From NCBI RefSeq assembly GCF_030406405.1, contig NZ_JAUEPL010000008.1, positions 1 to 64,000 on the forward strand: DNA of 64,000 nucleotides, in the 5' to 3' direction. The notes beneath the pieces are model-generated. The model was not told the DNA's origin and searched no databases. It saw nothing but the letters and a program-made list of their open reading frames with translations. This document shows positions 63,216-64,000 of the stretch, piece by piece (the stretch's first letter is position 1; every line of letters starts with the position of its first letter). Source of the DNA: Streptomyces ficellus (GTDB lineage: Bacteria; Actinomycetota; Actinomycetes; Streptomycetales; Streptomycetaceae). The translations under genes and the position numbers were made by a program.

Positions 63216-64000
63216 ACGACCAGCAAAGGCCCCGTACCCCGGACGCCGTCGTCCCGGTTGCCGCTGTTCCTGACGCCGCCCCGGCTTCCCGGGCGTTCGA
63301 CGGCACCTGGGACCTGGTGGCGGAGTTCCTCGCCCGGCAGGGCGTGGACACCGTGTTCGGCCTGCCCGGCGACGACGTGCTCGTCGTGTCCGCCTTCGAG
63401 CGCGCCGGAATCCGCCTGGTGTGGTGCCGCGACCAGCGGCTGGCCGTCCACATGGCATCCGGTTACGCCGTGACCTCCGGACGGACCGGCGTGTGCGTGG
63501 TGGGCAAGGGCCCCGCCGTCGCCAATGCCGTCGGCGGTCTGCTGGAGGCGGCGACCGGCTGCAGCCCCGTACTGCTGCTGGCGGGCGGGACCGCCGTCGA
63601 GTCCGAGGGCGCCCGCACCTTCCAGGACGCGCCCGCGCTCGCGCTCGCCGCCCCGGTGACGAAGTGGGCGGGGCGGGTCACGCACCCCGACCGCCTGCTG
63701 CCCGCGCTGCGCCGGGCGGCGGCCCTAGTGCGGGAGGCTCCGCGCGGACCGGTCTTCCTGGAGATACCCGACGGTTTCCTGGAGCAGCGGTTCGAGGTCG
63801 TGGAGCATCTGCTGGACTCCCGGCCGCCGCTGCCCGCCCGGTACACGGCTCCCGAGCCGCCCGCCGAGGTCTCCGGTGCGAAGCGGCCAGTGGTGCTCGC
63901 GGGCGGCGGACTGCGCGGGGCTCGGGTGCCGGGAGCCGCGGAACGGCTCGCCGAGGCACTGGGCGCCGCCCTGCTGGTGACCGCGAGCGGACGCGGCTCG
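63212..64000 (+). CDS. Thiamine diphosphate-dependent enzyme, partial (cut by window end)
   Basis: The N-terminal 263 residues of an acetolactate synthase/benzoylformate decarboxylase-type enzyme: FLARQGVDTVFGLPGDDVLV, then MASGYAVTSGRTGVCVVGKG, and EAPRGPVFLEIPDGFLEQ at the domain border. The family's catalytic Glu that activates TDP (the E of the usual RHEQAA segment) is Gln75 in CRDQRLAVHM, unusual and possibly functionally important. ATG 63212 overlaps the upstream stop. A carboligation of an aldehyde, for example from the ligase-ALDH fusion product, with pyruvate is one possible role; the substrate is unknown. Confidence 0.8.
   Translation, partial: MNDQQRPRTPDAVVPVAAVPDAAPASRAFDGTWDLVAEFLARQGVDTVFGLPGDDVLVVSAFERAGIRLVWCRDQRLAVHMASGYAVTSGRTGVCVVGKGPAVANAVGGLLEAATGCSPVLLLAGGTAVESEGARTFQDAPALALAAPVTKWAGRVTHPDRLLPALRRAAALVREAPRGPVFLEIPDGFLEQRFEVVEHLLDSRPPLPARYTAPEPPAEVSGAKRPVVLAGGGLRGARVPGAAERLAEALGAALLVTASGRGS

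Overview
This window is high-GC actinobacterial DNA, almost certainly from a Streptomyces chromosome. The evidence is the gene order rpmH-dnaA-oriC-dnaN-gnd-recF-dciA-gyrB-gyrA, six copies of the 14-bp parS palindrome around parAB, GTG starts in many genes, FemX, SigM with its anti-sigma factor, and a DLW-39 mini-protein. Positions 1-46,900 are ordinary core chromosome around the replication origin.

Layout. 1-12.7 kb: rpsF, a small membrane protein, femX, an alanine-racemase-like protein, a GT87 membrane glycosyltransferase, a bifunctional penicillin-binding protein, a PadR regulator with a perfect operator palindrome, inositol-phosphate synthase, an MFS transporter and the CCA-adding enzyme. 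12.9-22.4 kb: DUF6049 protein, MurJ, a pseudokinase, SigM, its anti-sigma factor, then TrxB and TrxA, with a SigR-type promoter in front of trxB. 22.5-29.3 kb, minus strand: an acetyltransferase, ParB, ParA, RsmG, Jag, YidC, YidD, RnpA, L34. 29.6-42.5 kb: dnaA, oriC with about eighteen DnaA boxes, dnaN, gnd, recF, dciA, gyrB, gyrA, DUF3566. 42.5-46.9 kb: tRNA-Ile, DLW-39, a secreted or membrane protein, a Ser/Thr kinase, an HTH regulator, tRNA-Ala.

From 46.9 kb to the end the content changes. After tRNA-Ala and its terminator there is about 0.95 kb of apparently decayed sequence, then a biosynthetic gene cluster that runs off the window. It encodes a ParB/StrR-type regulator, a MaoC dehydratase, a tiny membrane protein, a FAD/NAD(P)-binding protein, a GNAT acyltransferase, a class III lanthipeptide synthetase (LanKC), two genes for an identical 27-residue precursor, an AMP-ligase/aldehyde-dehydrogenase fusion, KAS, ketoreductase and InhA-like enoyl reductase genes, an IPP isomerase, a probable isoprenoid-synthase-like protein, and a thiamine-diphosphate enzyme cut by the window end.

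How the cluster may work (inference). LanKC would phosphorylate, eliminate and cyclise a very short C-terminal core (S-T-I-S-N-S-C, the SxxSxxC labionin/avionin pattern). A dedicated set of fatty-acid-type enzymes (KAS, KR, DH, ER) would build an acyl chain, and the GNAT enzyme could attach it to the peptide N-terminus, as in lipolanthines and goadvionins. The isoprenoid genes, the activating/reducing fusion and the TDP enzyme are not part of any lipolanthine pathway I know, so the product may be a new acyl- or isoprenoid-modified lanthipeptide. Regulation looks layered: a StrR-like activator, four TTCGAC repeats directly upstream of a good promoter, and TTA codons in three genes (bldA dependence).
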